Assembly (NCBI GenBank): GCA_963806455.1
Contig: CAWDXZ010000005.1
Span: forward strand, 248,001 to 312,000
Direction: 5' to 3'
Length of the DNA: 64,000 nt
Source: Bog-756 sp963806455
Lineage (GTDB): Bacteria > Actinomycetota > Acidimicrobiia > Acidimicrobiales > RAAP-2
The position numbers and the translations under genes were made by a program. Of the stretch, positions 35,098 through 44,265 are shown piece by piece. Position 1 is the stretch's first letter; every line of letters starts with the position of its first letter. Below the pieces are notes generated by a model, which saw nothing but the letters and a program-made list of their open reading frames with translations, made no database searches and was not told the DNA's origin.

Positions 35098-36402
35098 TCA
35101 CGAACCGCCCAGGGTGGGATAGGGAGGGAAGGCGGAGCAGAGCTCGCGCACCTCGGCCCGCACGGCCCGGAGGACGCCCTCGTCCTGGCGGTTCTTGAGG
35201 GTGCGGTCGATGAGGGCGCCGATGGCCTCCATCTCGGCCGGCCCCATGCCGGCCGTGGTCTGGGCGGCCGAGCCGAGTCGGAGGCCCGAGGTGATGAACG
35301 GCGAGCGGGGGTCGTCCGGGATGGTGTTCCGGTTGCAGGTGATCCCGGCCCGGTCGAGGACCTCCTGGGCCACCTTGCCGGTCAGCTCGGCGTCGAAGGT
35401 GCGCAGGTCCACCAGGACCTGGTGGTTCTCGGTGCCGCCGGACACCAGCCGGAAACCGGCCTCGGCCAGCGACCGGCCGAGGGCGGCGGCGTTGGCCACC
35501 ACGGCGGCGGCATAGGCTCGGAACTCCGGACGGGCCGCCTCGGCGAAGGCCACGGCCTTGGCCGCGATGACGTGCTCCAGCGGGCCGCCCTGGAGCCCGG
35601 GGAAGACGGCACTGTCCACCGCCTTGGCCAGCTCGGACGAGCAGAGGATGGCCCCGCCACGGGGCCCGCGCAGGGTCTTGTGGGTGGTGAAGGTCACCAC
35701 GTCGGCCACCCCCACCGGCGAGGGGTGCACCCCTCCGGCGATGAGCCCGGCGGGATGGGCGGCGTCGAACATGAACCGGGCCCCGACGGAGTCGGCGATC
35801 TGGCGGAACGGCAGCGGGTCGATGATGCGGGAGTAGGCGGTGGAGCCGGCCACGATGAGCTTGGGCTCCTCGCGACGGGCGACGTCGGCCACCTGGTCGA
35901 AGTCGATGACCTCCCCCGGCTTGTCCGGGTCGCCGGTCGCCGACGACACGCCATAGGACACGAACCGCCACACCTTGGAGGTGATGCTGGCCGGCGAACC
36001 GTGGGTCAGATGGCCGCCGTGGTCGAGGCGCATGGCCAGGATGGTGTCGCCCGGCTGGAGGAGCGCCTGGTAGACGGCCAGGTTGGCCGTGGCCCCGGCA
36101 TGGGGCTGGACGTTGGCGTGGTCGGCCCCGAACAGGGCCGTGGCCCGCTGCCGGGCCAGCTCCTCGACCTCGTCGACGACCTGGTTGCCGCCGTAGTAGC
36201 GCCGACCCGGATAGCCCTCGGCGTACTTGTTGGTGAGCACCGAGCCCGAGGCAGCCAGCACCGCCGGGGAGGTGAAGTTCTCCGAGGCAATGAGCTGGAG
36301 GGTGGTGGACTGGCGCTCGGCCTCTTCCTCGAGCAGGCGGCGCACCTCGGGGTCGCTGCCGAGCCACTGGTCGAACGGGGACCCGGGCACGGGCTCGGTC
36401 AT
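35098..36402 (-). CDS. glyA: Serine hydroxymethyltransferase
   Basis: This 434-residue PLP enzyme converts serine and tetrahydrofolate to glycine and methylene-THF. Signatures are LIASENFTSPAVLAASGSVL, the YPGRRYYGGNQVVDEVE block, VTFTTHKTLRGPRGGAILC with the PLP Lys, and a C-terminal ITSGLRLGSAAQTTAGMG. Its start overlaps the rpiB stop by four bases (ATGA), so the two are translationally coupled. It links serine synthesis (serA, serC further on) with one-carbon metabolism. Confidence 0.97.
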   Translation of the reverse strand: MTEPVPGSPFDQWLGSDPEVRRLLEEEAERQSTTLQLIASENFTSPAVLAASGSVLTNKYAEGYPGRRYYGGNQVVDEVEELARQRATALFGADHANVQPHAGATANLAVYQALLQPGDTILAMRLDHGGHLTHGSPASITSKVWRFVSYGVSSATGDPDKPGEVIDFDQVADVARREEPKLIVAGSTAYSRIIDPLPFRQIADSVGARFMFDAAHPAGLIAGGVHPSPVGVADVVTFTTHKTLRGPRGGAILCSSELAKAVDSAVFPGLQGGPLEHVIAAKAVAFAEAARPEFRAYAAAVVANAAALGRSLAEAGFRLVSGGTENHQVLVDLRTFDAELTGKVAQEVLDRAGITCNRNTIPDDPRSPFITSGLRLGSAAQTTAGMGPAEMEAIGALIDRTLKNRQDEGVLRAVRAEVRELCSAFPPYPTLGGS

Positions 36403-36875
36403 GAGTGCGCCTCCTGCTCTTCGTATTCGGCGATCTCATCCAGCCGACGCTGGTGCCTACCACCGTCGTGCGCCGTGGAGACGCCGTCGAACTCGGTGGA
36501 GAAGAAGGTGTCCACCGCGTCGACGGCCTCCAGTGGTCCGGTGGTCCGCCCGCCGAGGCAGATGACGTTGGCATCGTTGTGGCGGCGGGCCAGGCGGGCG
36601 GTGGTCACGTCATGGATCATGGCCGCTCGCACCCCGGGGACCTTGTTGGCGGCGATGCCGATGCCGATGCCGGTGCCGCACACGGCGATGCCACGGTCGG
36701 CCCGGCCCTCGGCCACGGCCCGGCCCACCGCCAGACCGAACCGGGGGTAGTCGACCGGGACGTCGGGCGACCCCGTCCCGAGGTCGGTGACCTGGTGGCC
36801 GGCGTCGGCCATATGCTTGGCCAGGGCGGCCTTCAGCTCGAACCCGGCATGGTCCGAGCCGACGGCGATGCGCAT
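36399..36875 (-). CDS. rpiB: Ribose-5-phosphate isomerase B
   Basis: This 158-residue RpiB/LacAB-family enzyme interconverts ribose-5-phosphate and ribulose-5-phosphate. Motifs are VGSDHAGFELKAAL (phosphate and substrate loop), then AVCGTGIGIGIAANKVPGVR containing the active-site Cys/anion hole, and RRHNDANVICLGGR. The C-terminus has a His/Arg tail (GGRHQRRLDEI). It is the first gene of the unit leading into glyA. Confidence 0.96.
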   Translation of the reverse strand: MRIAVGSDHAGFELKAALAKHMADAGHQVTDLGTGSPDVPVDYPRFGLAVGRAVAEGRADRGIAVCGTGIGIGIAANKVPGVRAAMIHDVTTARLARRHNDANVICLGGRTTGPLEAVDAVDTFFSTEFDGVSTAHDGGRHQRRLDEIAEYEEQEAHS

Positions 36876-36968
36876 GGTCCGAGTGTACCGAGGTGGAATC
36901 GGCCCCCGGGGCCCGGTGCGGACGTCGGGCCAGGCCGCCGGCCGCTCGGCGGCGCGGTCCCCGGGGAC

Positions 36969-38090
36969 TCAGGTGGCCGACGGTTCGGCCGACACCGAGG
37001 GCGGGACGCCGCGGTCGCGGTAGCGCAGCTTGAAGGCGCCGTAGGCGAAGGGACCGGCCACCAGCGGGAGCCAGTAGGAGGCCAGCCGGTAGGCCAGTGT
37101 GGCCAACACGGCCTCGACGCCGCTCAACCCGGCCAGCACCAGCAGCCCGCTGAGGCTGGCCTCGACGATCCCGATCCCGCCCGGCGTGATCGGGATCAGA
37201 CCGATGACCCCGGCGACGGCATAGGCCAGCAGGACCAGCGAGGGCCGCGGATGCGCACCCACGGCACGCACGGCGAACAGAAGGCACAGGTAGTCGAACA
37301 GGAGCCGGCCGGCCGACAGCAACGTCGCCTGCCACCACTGCTGTCCGAGCACGGTCCGGATCAGGTTCCGCTGCTCGAGCAGGCGGTCGGACAGCCCGCT
37401 GATCGCTTCCCGCTTGCGCAGCAGGCGATTGTGCAGGGACTGGACGGCTCCGCCGGCCCAGCACAAGGGCTTGGCGGTGCTCATGACCACCACACCGAAC
37501 CCCACGAACAGCACGAAGCCGATGGCGCCGATGATGGCGGCATCCACCAGGCCCGGGCTCACCGGCGACCCGAACAGCACGGCGGGCAAGGCGAAGATCG
37601 GCAGGGCCAGCAGGCCCCCGATGCCGAGGAAGGAGAAGGCGGTGAGACCGCCGACCGAATCGGCCGAATCCATGCCGCTGGTCGCCAGCATGCGGAACTG
37701 CACGGCGGCGCCGGCGGCCGCACCCCCGGGCACGATCAGCGAGATCGAGTTGCCGGCGAGCTGGGCCGTGACGACCGGGAACCAGCCTTTGGTCCGCAGG
37801 GCGATCCGCTGCAACGAGAAGGTGCAGGCGAAATGGGCCAGCTCGGCCACGATCGCCGGGATGAACCAGAGGAGGTTGAGCTCGGCGAGCCGGGGCCAGG
37901 CGTGGAAGACCGCCACCACCTCGGGAAGCACGAGGTACAGCGCCACCCCGCCGATCACGATCACGATGGAGCGCTTGATCGCCGCCTTCCAGGGGAAGGG
38001 TCGCTGTTGCTCCTGCTCGAACCGGGCCTCGAAGGAGCGCGGCCCCCCGTCCCCACCGGTGGACACCGTGCTCACTCGGTCATGCTCCAA
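36969..38090 (-). CDS. Lysylphosphatidylglycerol synthase-like/UPF0104 flippase-type membrane protein
   Basis: This 373-residue protein has about eight membrane helices. The family motif region is NSISLIVPGGAAAGAAVQFR, and the C-terminal block is AVAGVIGLIPITPGGIGIVE followed by ASLSGLLVLAGLSGVEAVLA. These are shared with the N-terminal flippase half of MprF and with YbhN-type proteins. No soluble tRNA-dependent synthase domain is attached. It probably translocates a lipid or polyprenyl-linked sugar; the substrate is unknown. The start region is Pro/Arg-rich before the first helix. Confidence 0.8.
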   Translation of the reverse strand: MEHDRVSTVSTGGDGGPRSFEARFEQEQQRPFPWKAAIKRSIVIVIGGVALYLVLPEVVAVFHAWPRLAELNLLWFIPAIVAELAHFACTFSLQRIALRTKGWFPVVTAQLAGNSISLIVPGGAAAGAAVQFRMLATSGMDSADSVGGLTAFSFLGIGGLLALPIFALPAVLFGSPVSPGLVDAAIIGAIGFVLFVGFGVVVMSTAKPLCWAGGAVQSLHNRLLRKREAISGLSDRLLEQRNLIRTVLGQQWWQATLLSAGRLLFDYLCLLFAVRAVGAHPRPSLVLLAYAVAGVIGLIPITPGGIGIVEASLSGLLVLAGLSGVEAVLATLAYRLASYWLPLVAGPFAYGAFKLRYRDRGVPPSVSAEPSAT

Positions 38091-38125
38091 CCATCCCGCC
38101 GCCCACGGTAGCTGCCGGCGGTTCG

Positions 38126-39259
38126 TCAGCCTTCGCCCAGCCCCGCCGCCGCGGCCAACACGATGTTCGCACCGCGCAGGTCACCCTGCAGGCCGCTTTC
38201 CATGCGGTTCATGACATAGCAGACGGTGAGCCCGGCATCGAGGTCCATCACGACGAGCGAGCCGCCGTAGCCGCCCCAGAAGCAGGCCCGGGGACCGATC
38301 GGCATCATCATCTCGGTGCTCAGCCCGTAGCCCATGCCGAAGCGGTAGTGCATCCCGAGCACCAGATCGGTCCCGTCGGACTGCTGCTCGAAGATGGCCT
38401 CGCACCCCCGGGCGGAGAGCAACCGGACGCCGCGGGCTTCGCCGCGGCCGGCGACGACCGACTGGACCATGGCCACCGAGCGGGCATTCCCGTGTCCGTT
38501 GGCGGCCGGTATTTCGGCGCGGCGCCACCATTCGCGACCGGGCATGGTGGCATCGAGTGGCGGGTTCGAGAAGGTCCTCACCGGGAGCATCGTCGGATCG
38601 AGCGACCCGAAGTCGATCGCCGGTGGCGGGATCACGAGCGACACCCGCTTGTCCTCCGACTCGGGAAGTCCGATGAAGAAGTCAGCACCGAGCGGGCCGG
38701 CGACCTCGCTGGCGAACCAGGCCCCGATGGTGGTGCCGGTGATGCGGCGCACCACCTCGCCGATCAGGAAACCCTGGGTCACGGCGTGGTAGCCAGAGGA
38801 GGTCCCCGGGTCCCACCACGGCTCCTGGGCAGCCAGCAGTGAAGTGCACCGGTCCCAGTCGGCCAGGTCCTCGGGCTCGAGATGCTCGGTCCAGCCGGCC
38901 AGGCCGGCGGTGTGGCTCATCAGGTGGCGGACCTCGACCGCCGACTTGCCGCCGCCGGCGAACTCCGGCCAGTACCGGGCCACCGGCGCATGGAAGTCGA
39001 GGTCGCCACGGTCGGCCAGCATGAGAGCACAAAGGAAGGTCATGGTCTTGGTCGTCGACCAGACATTGGTGATGGTGTCCTCCTCCCAGGGGGAGGAGTG
39101 GGCCTCGTCGACATAGCCGCCCCAGACGTCGACCACCGGCTCGCCTTCGAGGAACACGGCCACGCTCGCCCCGACGTCGGCCCCGGCGTCGAGGCTCGAG
39201 GCCAGCGTGGCGACCACGCCCTCGAATCGCGGGTCCCAGGTCCCCTTGACATCAGCCAT
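38126..39259 (-). CDS. Serine hydrolase of the beta-lactamase (class C)/EstB family
   Basis: This 377-residue enzyme has the Ser-x-x-Lys nucleophile motif in NVWSTTKTMTFLCALML and a Tyr general base region GYHAVTQGFLIGEVVRRITG. The C-terminal FWGGYGGSLVVMDLDAGLTV stands in for the KTG box. Such cytosolic proteins are mostly esterases or peptidases rather than true beta-lactamases, and no signal peptide is visible. The start at 39259 has a strong AGGAGGTGGGGAGAGG site. It is divergent from greA. The physiological substrate is unknown. Confidence 0.85.
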   Translation of the reverse strand: MADVKGTWDPRFEGVVATLASSLDAGADVGASVAVFLEGEPVVDVWGGYVDEAHSSPWEEDTITNVWSTTKTMTFLCALMLADRGDLDFHAPVARYWPEFAGGGKSAVEVRHLMSHTAGLAGWTEHLEPEDLADWDRCTSLLAAQEPWWDPGTSSGYHAVTQGFLIGEVVRRITGTTIGAWFASEVAGPLGADFFIGLPESEDKRVSLVIPPPAIDFGSLDPTMLPVRTFSNPPLDATMPGREWWRRAEIPAANGHGNARSVAMVQSVVAGRGEARGVRLLSARGCEAIFEQQSDGTDLVLGMHYRFGMGYGLSTEMMMPIGPRACFWGGYGGSLVVMDLDAGLTVCYVMNRMESGLQGDLRGANIVLAAAAGLGEG

Positions 39260-39379
39260 CCTCTCCCCACCTCCTGTGCGCTCGTCGGCCCCGATCATCC
39301 CACGGCCGGTCTGCACCGGGCACTCCACCTCCCGGCACGTGGTCTGGGCCGCGATCGGCACCCGTTAGCCTGGTGGGCC

Positions 39380-39862
39380 GTGAGCGAGACCTCTTCCCCC
39401 CAGTTGACCAAAGACACCTACGACCGGCTCCAGTCCGAGCTGGAGGACCTCTCCACCCGCGGGCGCCTGGAGATCGCCGCCGCCATCGAATCGGCCCGTG
39501 CCCTGGGCGACCTGTCGGAGAACGGCGACTACCACGCCGCCAAGGACGCGCAGGGGAAGATGGAGTCCCGGATCCGCCAGCTCCAGCGGCTGCTCAAATC
39601 GGCGACCATCGTCGACGCCGAGGACGGGGACGGGACGGTCGCCGCCGGCACGGTGGTGACCCTGCGGTACGAAGGGGACGCCGAGGACGACACCGCCGAC
39701 TTCTTCGTCGGGTCCATCGAGGAACGCCACGTCGACCTCACCGTCGTCTCCCCCGGCTCACCGCTCGGTCAGGCCCTCCTGGGTCATGCCGCCGGGGACA
39801 AGGTGGAGTACGCCGCGCCAGGCGGTACCCTCAAGGTCCAGATCGTCAGTGTAGGGAGTTGA
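39380..39862 (+). CDS. greA: Transcription elongation factor GreA
   Basis: This 160-residue factor rescues backtracked RNA polymerase by stimulating transcript cleavage. The N-terminal coiled coil carries the acidic tip in ARALGDLSENGDYHAAKDAQ, followed by KMESRIRQLQRLLKSATIVD. The C-terminal FKBP-like domain ends SPLGQALLGHAAGDKVEYAA. The GTG at 39380 gives the standard length; upstream codons in this frame belong to the opposite-strand gene. It lies 32 bases before leuC and may share its transcript. Confidence 0.95.
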   Translation: MSETSSPQLTKDTYDRLQSELEDLSTRGRLEIAAAIESARALGDLSENGDYHAAKDAQGKMESRIRQLQRLLKSATIVDAEDGDGTVAAGTVVTLRYEGDAEDDTADFFVGSIEERHVDLTVVSPGSPLGQALLGHAAGDKVEYAAPGGTLKVQIVSVGS

Positions 39863-39894
39863 CGGCGCCGGTCTCGACGCAGGGACGTGACACC

Positions 39895-41307
39895 ATGACA
39901 GACGTACCCCGCACCATGCCCCAGAAGGTCTGGGACCGGCACGTGGTTCACGCCGGCACCGGGGACGAGCCCGATGTCATCTTCATCGACCTCCACCTCA
40001 TCCACGAGGTCACCTCCCCCCAGGCCTTCGACGGCCTCCGGATGGCCGGACGGGGCGTCCACCGGCCGGATCTCACCATCGCCACCGCCGACCACAACGT
40101 CCCGACGACGGACATCGACAAGCCGGTGGCCGATCCCATCTCGGCGAAGCAGCTGGCCGTCCTGGCCCGCAATTGCTCCGAGTTCGGCATCACCTGCTAC
40201 CCCATGGGCCACGCCAATCAGGGCATCGTCCACATCATCGGGCCCGAGCTGGGCCTGACCCAGCCGGGGATGACCATCGTCTGCGGTGACAGTCACACCT
40301 CCACCCATGGGGCCTTCGGTGCGCTGGCCTTCGGCATCGGGACGAGCGAGGTCGAGCACGTCCTGGCCACCCAGACCCTCCCCCAGCGCCGACCGGCCTC
40401 CATGGCCGTGACCGTCGACGGCCGCCTGCCCACCGGGGTCACGGCAAAGGACCTGGTGCTGGCCATCATCGGTCAGATCGGGACGGGGGGCGGCGCCGGG
40501 CACGTCGTCGAGTACCGCGGCTCGGCCGTCGCCGCCCTGTCGATGGAGGGCCGGATGACGGTGTGCAACATGTCGATCGAGGCCGGGGCGCGCGCCGGCA
40601 TGATCGCCCCCGACGACGTCACCTTCGCCTACCTCGAGGGCCGGGATCATGCCCCGAAGGGCGGAGCATGGACCGAAGCCCTGTCCGACTGGCGGGCGCT
40701 GGCCACCGACGACGGGGCGACGTTCGACAAGGAGGTCGTCATCGACGCCGTCGCGCTGGTCCCCTATGTGACGTGGGGCACCAATCCGGCCCAGGTGACC
40801 CGGATCGACGGGTCCGTCCCCGATCCGGACTCGTACTCCGATGCCGCCGAACGGGAGGCGGCCGCCCGGGCCCTCGAGTACATGGGCCTGGCCGGTGGCA
40901 CACGGCTGGCGGACGTGGTGGTCGACACCGTGTTCATCGGATCGTGCACCAACGGCCGCATCGAGGACTTGCGATCGGCCGCCGACGTGCTGCGGGGCCG
41001 GAGGGTGCGGACCGGGCTCCGAGCCCTGGTCGTCCCAGGCTCGCACCGGGTGAAGGCACAGGCCGAGTCGGAGGGGTTGGACGCCGTGTTCACCTCGGCC
41101 GGGTTCGACTGGCGGGAGCCGGGCTGCTCCATGTGCCTGGCCATGAACCCCGACAAGCTGGCCCCGGGCGAGCGGGCGGCGTCGACGTCGAACCGCAACT
41201 TCGAGGGCCGACAGGGGCGAGGGGGGCGCACGCACCTGGTCTCCCCGGCGGTGGCCGCGGCCACCGCCGTGGCCGGCCACTTCGCCACGCCCGACGAGCT
41301 CGGCTGA
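39895..41307 (+). CDS. leuC: 3-isopropylmalate dehydratase large subunit
   Basis: This 470-residue aconitase-family enzyme isomerises 2- to 3-isopropylmalate in leucine synthesis, together with LeuD. The three [4Fe-4S] ligands are visible: Cys in TVFIGSCTNGRIEDL and two in EPGCSMCLAMNPDKL. Substrate residues lie in IVCGDSHTSTHGAFGALAFG and TSNRNFEGRQGRGG. The ATG at 39895 gives MTDVPRTMPQKVWDRHVV. Its stop overlaps the leuD start by one base. Confidence 0.98.
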   Translation: MTDVPRTMPQKVWDRHVVHAGTGDEPDVIFIDLHLIHEVTSPQAFDGLRMAGRGVHRPDLTIATADHNVPTTDIDKPVADPISAKQLAVLARNCSEFGITCYPMGHANQGIVHIIGPELGLTQPGMTIVCGDSHTSTHGAFGALAFGIGTSEVEHVLATQTLPQRRPASMAVTVDGRLPTGVTAKDLVLAIIGQIGTGGGAGHVVEYRGSAVAALSMEGRMTVCNMSIEAGARAGMIAPDDVTFAYLEGRDHAPKGGAWTEALSDWRALATDDGATFDKEVVIDAVALVPYVTWGTNPAQVTRIDGSVPDPDSYSDAAEREAAARALEYMGLAGGTRLADVVVDTVFIGSCTNGRIEDLRSAADVLRGRRVRTGLRALVVPGSHRVKAQAESEGLDAVFTSAGFDWREPGCSMCLAMNPDKLAPGERAASTSNRNFEGRQGRGGRTHLVSPAVAAATAVAGHFATPDELG

Positions 41308-41900
41308 TGCGAGCCCTGCGTCTGGTCAGCGGGCGGGCCGTCCCCCTCGACCGGTCCGACGTCGACACGGACCAGATCATCCCCTCCGACTGGCTGAAGC
41401 GTGTGGAACGGACCGGGTTCGGTGCCGGCCTCTTCGCCGAGTGGCGGGACGATCGCGATTTCGTCCTCAACCGAGAGGAGTTCGCCGGAGCCACCATTCT
41501 GGTGGCGGGACCGAATTTCGGTACGGGCTCCTCGAGGGAGCATGCGGTGTGGGCGTTGCAGGACTACGGGTTCGAGGCGGTCGTCTCACCGGGCTTCGCC
41601 GACATCTTCCGCAACAACTGCACCAAGGCCGGCCTGGTACCCGTCGAGGTCGAGGCGGTGGTCGGCCGACGCCTCCTCGACGAGGTCCTCGCCGATCCCA
41701 CCCTGGAGATCACCATCGACATCGAGCGGGGAACGCTCGAGGCACCGTCCGCCCACATCGAGACCGAGTTCCCCCTCGACGAGTTCACCCGGACCCGGCT
41801 GGTCAACGGATGGGACGACATCGGGCTCACGCTGCGCTACCAGGAGGCCATCGAGGCCTACGAGGCCCGCCGTCCGGCCTGGCTTCCGACCACCCGCTGA
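41307..41900 (+). CDS. leuD: 3-isopropylmalate dehydratase small subunit
   Basis: This 197-residue partner of LeuC supplies the swivelling domain. Family blocks are DVDTDQIIPSDWLKRVERTG, then GPNFGTGSSREHAVWALQDY and SPGFADIFRNNCTKAGLVPV. The start shares one base with the leuC stop (TGATG), a coupled arrangement. No other leu genes (leuA, leuB) are next to it. Confidence 0.97.
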   Translation: MRALRLVSGRAVPLDRSDVDTDQIIPSDWLKRVERTGFGAGLFAEWRDDRDFVLNREEFAGATILVAGPNFGTGSSREHAVWALQDYGFEAVVSPGFADIFRNNCTKAGLVPVEVEAVVGRRLLDEVLADPTLEITIDIERGTLEAPSAHIETEFPLDEFTRTRLVNGWDDIGLTLRYQEAIEAYEARRPAWLPTTR

Positions 41901-42544
41901 GCGGTCACCGGCCTGCGGACCCGCCGACCCGGTTCGGCCGAGACGGCGGGGAGGTCCGTCAGTGGGGGGTGGGAACGTTAACGGGTCCCCGGCGCCGACT
42001 ACCACGAGGGGCAGGGGGGCAGCCGACGTCGGGGGACCCGAGGGTGAGTCGCGAGCGGAAATCCTTGTCTCGCAACTTCGAACTTGTGCTCCTCGGCGTA
42101 TGGAGTCTGATCGATGAATCAAGGCGCAACGCCACCGCCACAAAAGGTACACGAACGGAGGACGAAATTCGGGTATCTCCGAGGCCGGTCATCGCAACCC
42201 GGCCGCATCTGCCATCCCTGGCATCGATCCGCTTTCCGTGCCAGCGCAATGGTTCTCCCCCGGATGGAGCCGCCGATTCTGTCGCTCCGCCATCCCCTTC
42301 GATGGCGATGTCCCGCACTCCAGCGCTCATGGTATGCCCGCCCCCTGAGGTGGTCAACGGAAATCTGACACCATGTCGAGAAAGAGTTGCATTGTCACGG
42401 AGCGTGAGATTTCGTGCGGTACCGGGACGGCGGGCCTCCCGTCACTATTGACGACAGCGGCCCCGTCGCCACGCCGCGTGCCGAACGCCGATCCGCTCGT
42501 GGGCACCGGCCGGCGCGTGACGGCCACCCGGTGCGACCCCGGGC
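41901..42544. other. Gene-poor region downstream of leuD
   Basis: No convincing gene is found in these 644 bases. The part from about 42050 to 42470 is less GC-rich than its surroundings and codes poorly in all frames. A tract at 42341-42373, containing CTGAGGTGGTCAACGGAAAT, resembles the end of an insertion sequence, but no partner end was found. It may be a decayed element. Confidence 0.3.
41920..41950. terminator. Candidate terminator after leuD
   Basis: CCCGCCG (41920-41926) pairs with CGGCGGG (41944-41950) around a 17-base loop, 20 bases after the leuD stop. No T-run follows. Confidence 0.4.
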
Positions 42545-44116
42545 TCAGGCCGGGTCGGCCACGGGTTCGGGTACCAGTCGTGCGCTCATGGTGGCGGCCG
42601 ACACCGCCGGAGCCTCCGCCGTCCCGACATCCACGATCCCCGGGGAGAGCGGGAGGGTCCCGACCGGGTGCGACGAGCCCCCGACGCGCCCAGGCGTACC
42701 CGCCACATCGAAATCAAAATCACCACCCAGGTCCTCGAGGGTCCGACGGGCGGGCTCGGGCAGGACGCCGGTCAGGGCGAAGCCGAGGATGGCCGCCGCG
42801 GCGGCGATGGTCAGCATGCCCCGGAGCCCGAGATGCTTCTGCAGCTGGGGGACGAGGAAGACGCCGACGAAGGCGCCCAGCTTCCCGACGCCGGCGGCGA
42901 TGCCGTGCCCGGTGGTCCGCATGCTGACGGGGAAGACCTCGGAGGGAAGCACGAACGTCGTCATGTTGGGGCCGAACTGGACGAAGAAGTAGCTGAGCCC
43001 GAAGATGAGCAGGAAGGGGAGGACCATGGTCGTGAGGTGGGCGAACGCCGCCAACGTCAAGAAGGCTGCGGCCATCACCCCGAACCCGATGAACTGGAGT
43101 CGGCGGTGCCCGATTCGGTCCATGGTCATCACGGCCAGCACGTAGCCCGGGACGGCGAACGCCACGAAGATCCCGAGGGTCCACAGCAATTTCATCTCCA
43201 AGGAGGCGCCCGGGTCGACTTCTTTGAGGATGGCCGGGAGCGACAGCGTGTTGCCGTAGTAGGCGTAGTCGAAGAGGAACCACGATCCGGCCGTCCCGAT
43301 GAGCAGGACCAGCATGCGGCGGTGTCTGAGGAACTGGGCGAGCCCCAGCCGCTCGATGGCCTGGGTCGTGCCGACCGGAGCCTCGACCACGCCCTGGGAG
43401 AAGGTGGTGAGGTCCTCGCCGGCCTGATCGACCTTCCCTTGGACCTGGGCCTTGAACCGGGGTGATTCGGGCATCTTCGAGCGCAGGTAGATGACCCCGG
43501 CGGCGGGGACCGCACCGAGCCCCAGCAGGAGCCGCCAGGTCACGCTGTGGCTCAGTCCCGACGACAGGAGCACCAGGCCGACCAGTGGGCCCACGACGAG
43601 GCCGAGCGCCTGCATGGAGAAGACCATGCCGACCAGGCGCCCGCGGTCCCGCCGGTTCGAGTACTCGCTCATCAGGACGGCGGAGACCGGGTAGTCGCCC
43701 CCGATGCCCAGCCCGAGGACGAAGCGGGCGACCACCAGCCACGCGAACCCGGGGGCCAGCGCCGAGGCCAGGGCGCCGACCATCATGATGACGGCCACCC
43801 CCAGGTACACCCACTTGCGGCCCAGGAGATCGGCGATCCGACCGAAGACCAGGGCGCCCAAGAACGCGCCGAGGATGGCCGAGCCCGTCACCCAGCTGGT
43901 CTGCACCGTGCTCAGGTGCCACTGGGTGGCCACCAGGGTGGCCACCGTGCCGATGACGAAGAGGTCGTAGGCGTCGGTGAAGAACCCCACCCCGGAGACC
44001 AGCACCGTCCGGTGGTGGAATTTGCTCCGTGGGGCCTCGTTGAGCAGGTCGCTGACCGATGGCGCCCCGTCCCCTGTGACCGGCGGTTCACCCACCGCCA
44101 CCACCCGAGATGTCAC
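42545..44116 (-). CDS. MFS transporter of the phosphate:H+ symporter (PHS) type
   Basis: This 523-residue protein has twelve predicted membrane helices. The first helix carries GVGFFTDAYDLFVIGTVATL, the signature of phosphate:H+ symporters of the Pho84/PHS family. Further blocks are FGRIADLLGRKWVYLG (loop 2-3), GLGIGGDYPVSAVLMSEYSN and PSEVFPVSMRTTGHGIAAGV. A disordered C-terminal tail follows the last helix. It is divergent from phoU, and a PHO box lies about 80 bases upstream of its start, which supports phosphate transport under PhoP-type control. Sugar or other organic anion transport is the main alternative. Confidence 0.88.
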   Translation of the reverse strand: MTSRVVAVGEPPVTGDGAPSVSDLLNEAPRSKFHHRTVLVSGVGFFTDAYDLFVIGTVATLVATQWHLSTVQTSWVTGSAILGAFLGALVFGRIADLLGRKWVYLGVAVIMMVGALASALAPGFAWLVVARFVLGLGIGGDYPVSAVLMSEYSNRRDRGRLVGMVFSMQALGLVVGPLVGLVLLSSGLSHSVTWRLLLGLGAVPAAGVIYLRSKMPESPRFKAQVQGKVDQAGEDLTTFSQGVVEAPVGTTQAIERLGLAQFLRHRRMLVLLIGTAGSWFLFDYAYYGNTLSLPAILKEVDPGASLEMKLLWTLGIFVAFAVPGYVLAVMTMDRIGHRRLQFIGFGVMAAAFLTLAAFAHLTTMVLPFLLIFGLSYFFVQFGPNMTTFVLPSEVFPVSMRTTGHGIAAGVGKLGAFVGVFLVPQLQKHLGLRGMLTIAAAAAILGFALTGVLPEPARRTLEDLGGDFDFDVAGTPGRVGGSSHPVGTLPLSPGIVDVGTAEAPAVSAATMSARLVPEPVADPA

Positions 44117-44194
44117 CCGCTCCCCTTCTCTATGTCCCTGGTGTCCGGTTGGGCATCACTCTGGCGGTCGAAGATGGACACAAAGCAACGTTTC

Positions 44195-44212
44195 GGTGAA
44201 CGAATAGTGAAC
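44195..44212 (-). promoter_or_regulatory. PHO box between MFS transporter and phoU
   Basis: Read on the minus strand this is GTTCACTATTCGTTCACC: two seven-base units (GTTCACT and GTTCACC) exactly 11 bases apart, the PhoP direct-repeat layout known from Streptomyces. A third GTTCACC copy lies at 44237-44243 on the same strand, out of this register. The site is between divergent phosphate genes, oriented toward the transporter. Confidence 0.75.
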
Positions 44213-44265
44213 AGATGGCCAACTTTGTGTGTTCCGGGTGAACGTTGCGTGTCGTGGGTAGCCTC

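Noticed and set aside
41959..42357. A 132-codon minus-strand frame after leuD
   Set aside because: It has no family similarity and unusual composition; it is more likely a chance frame in a decayed region.
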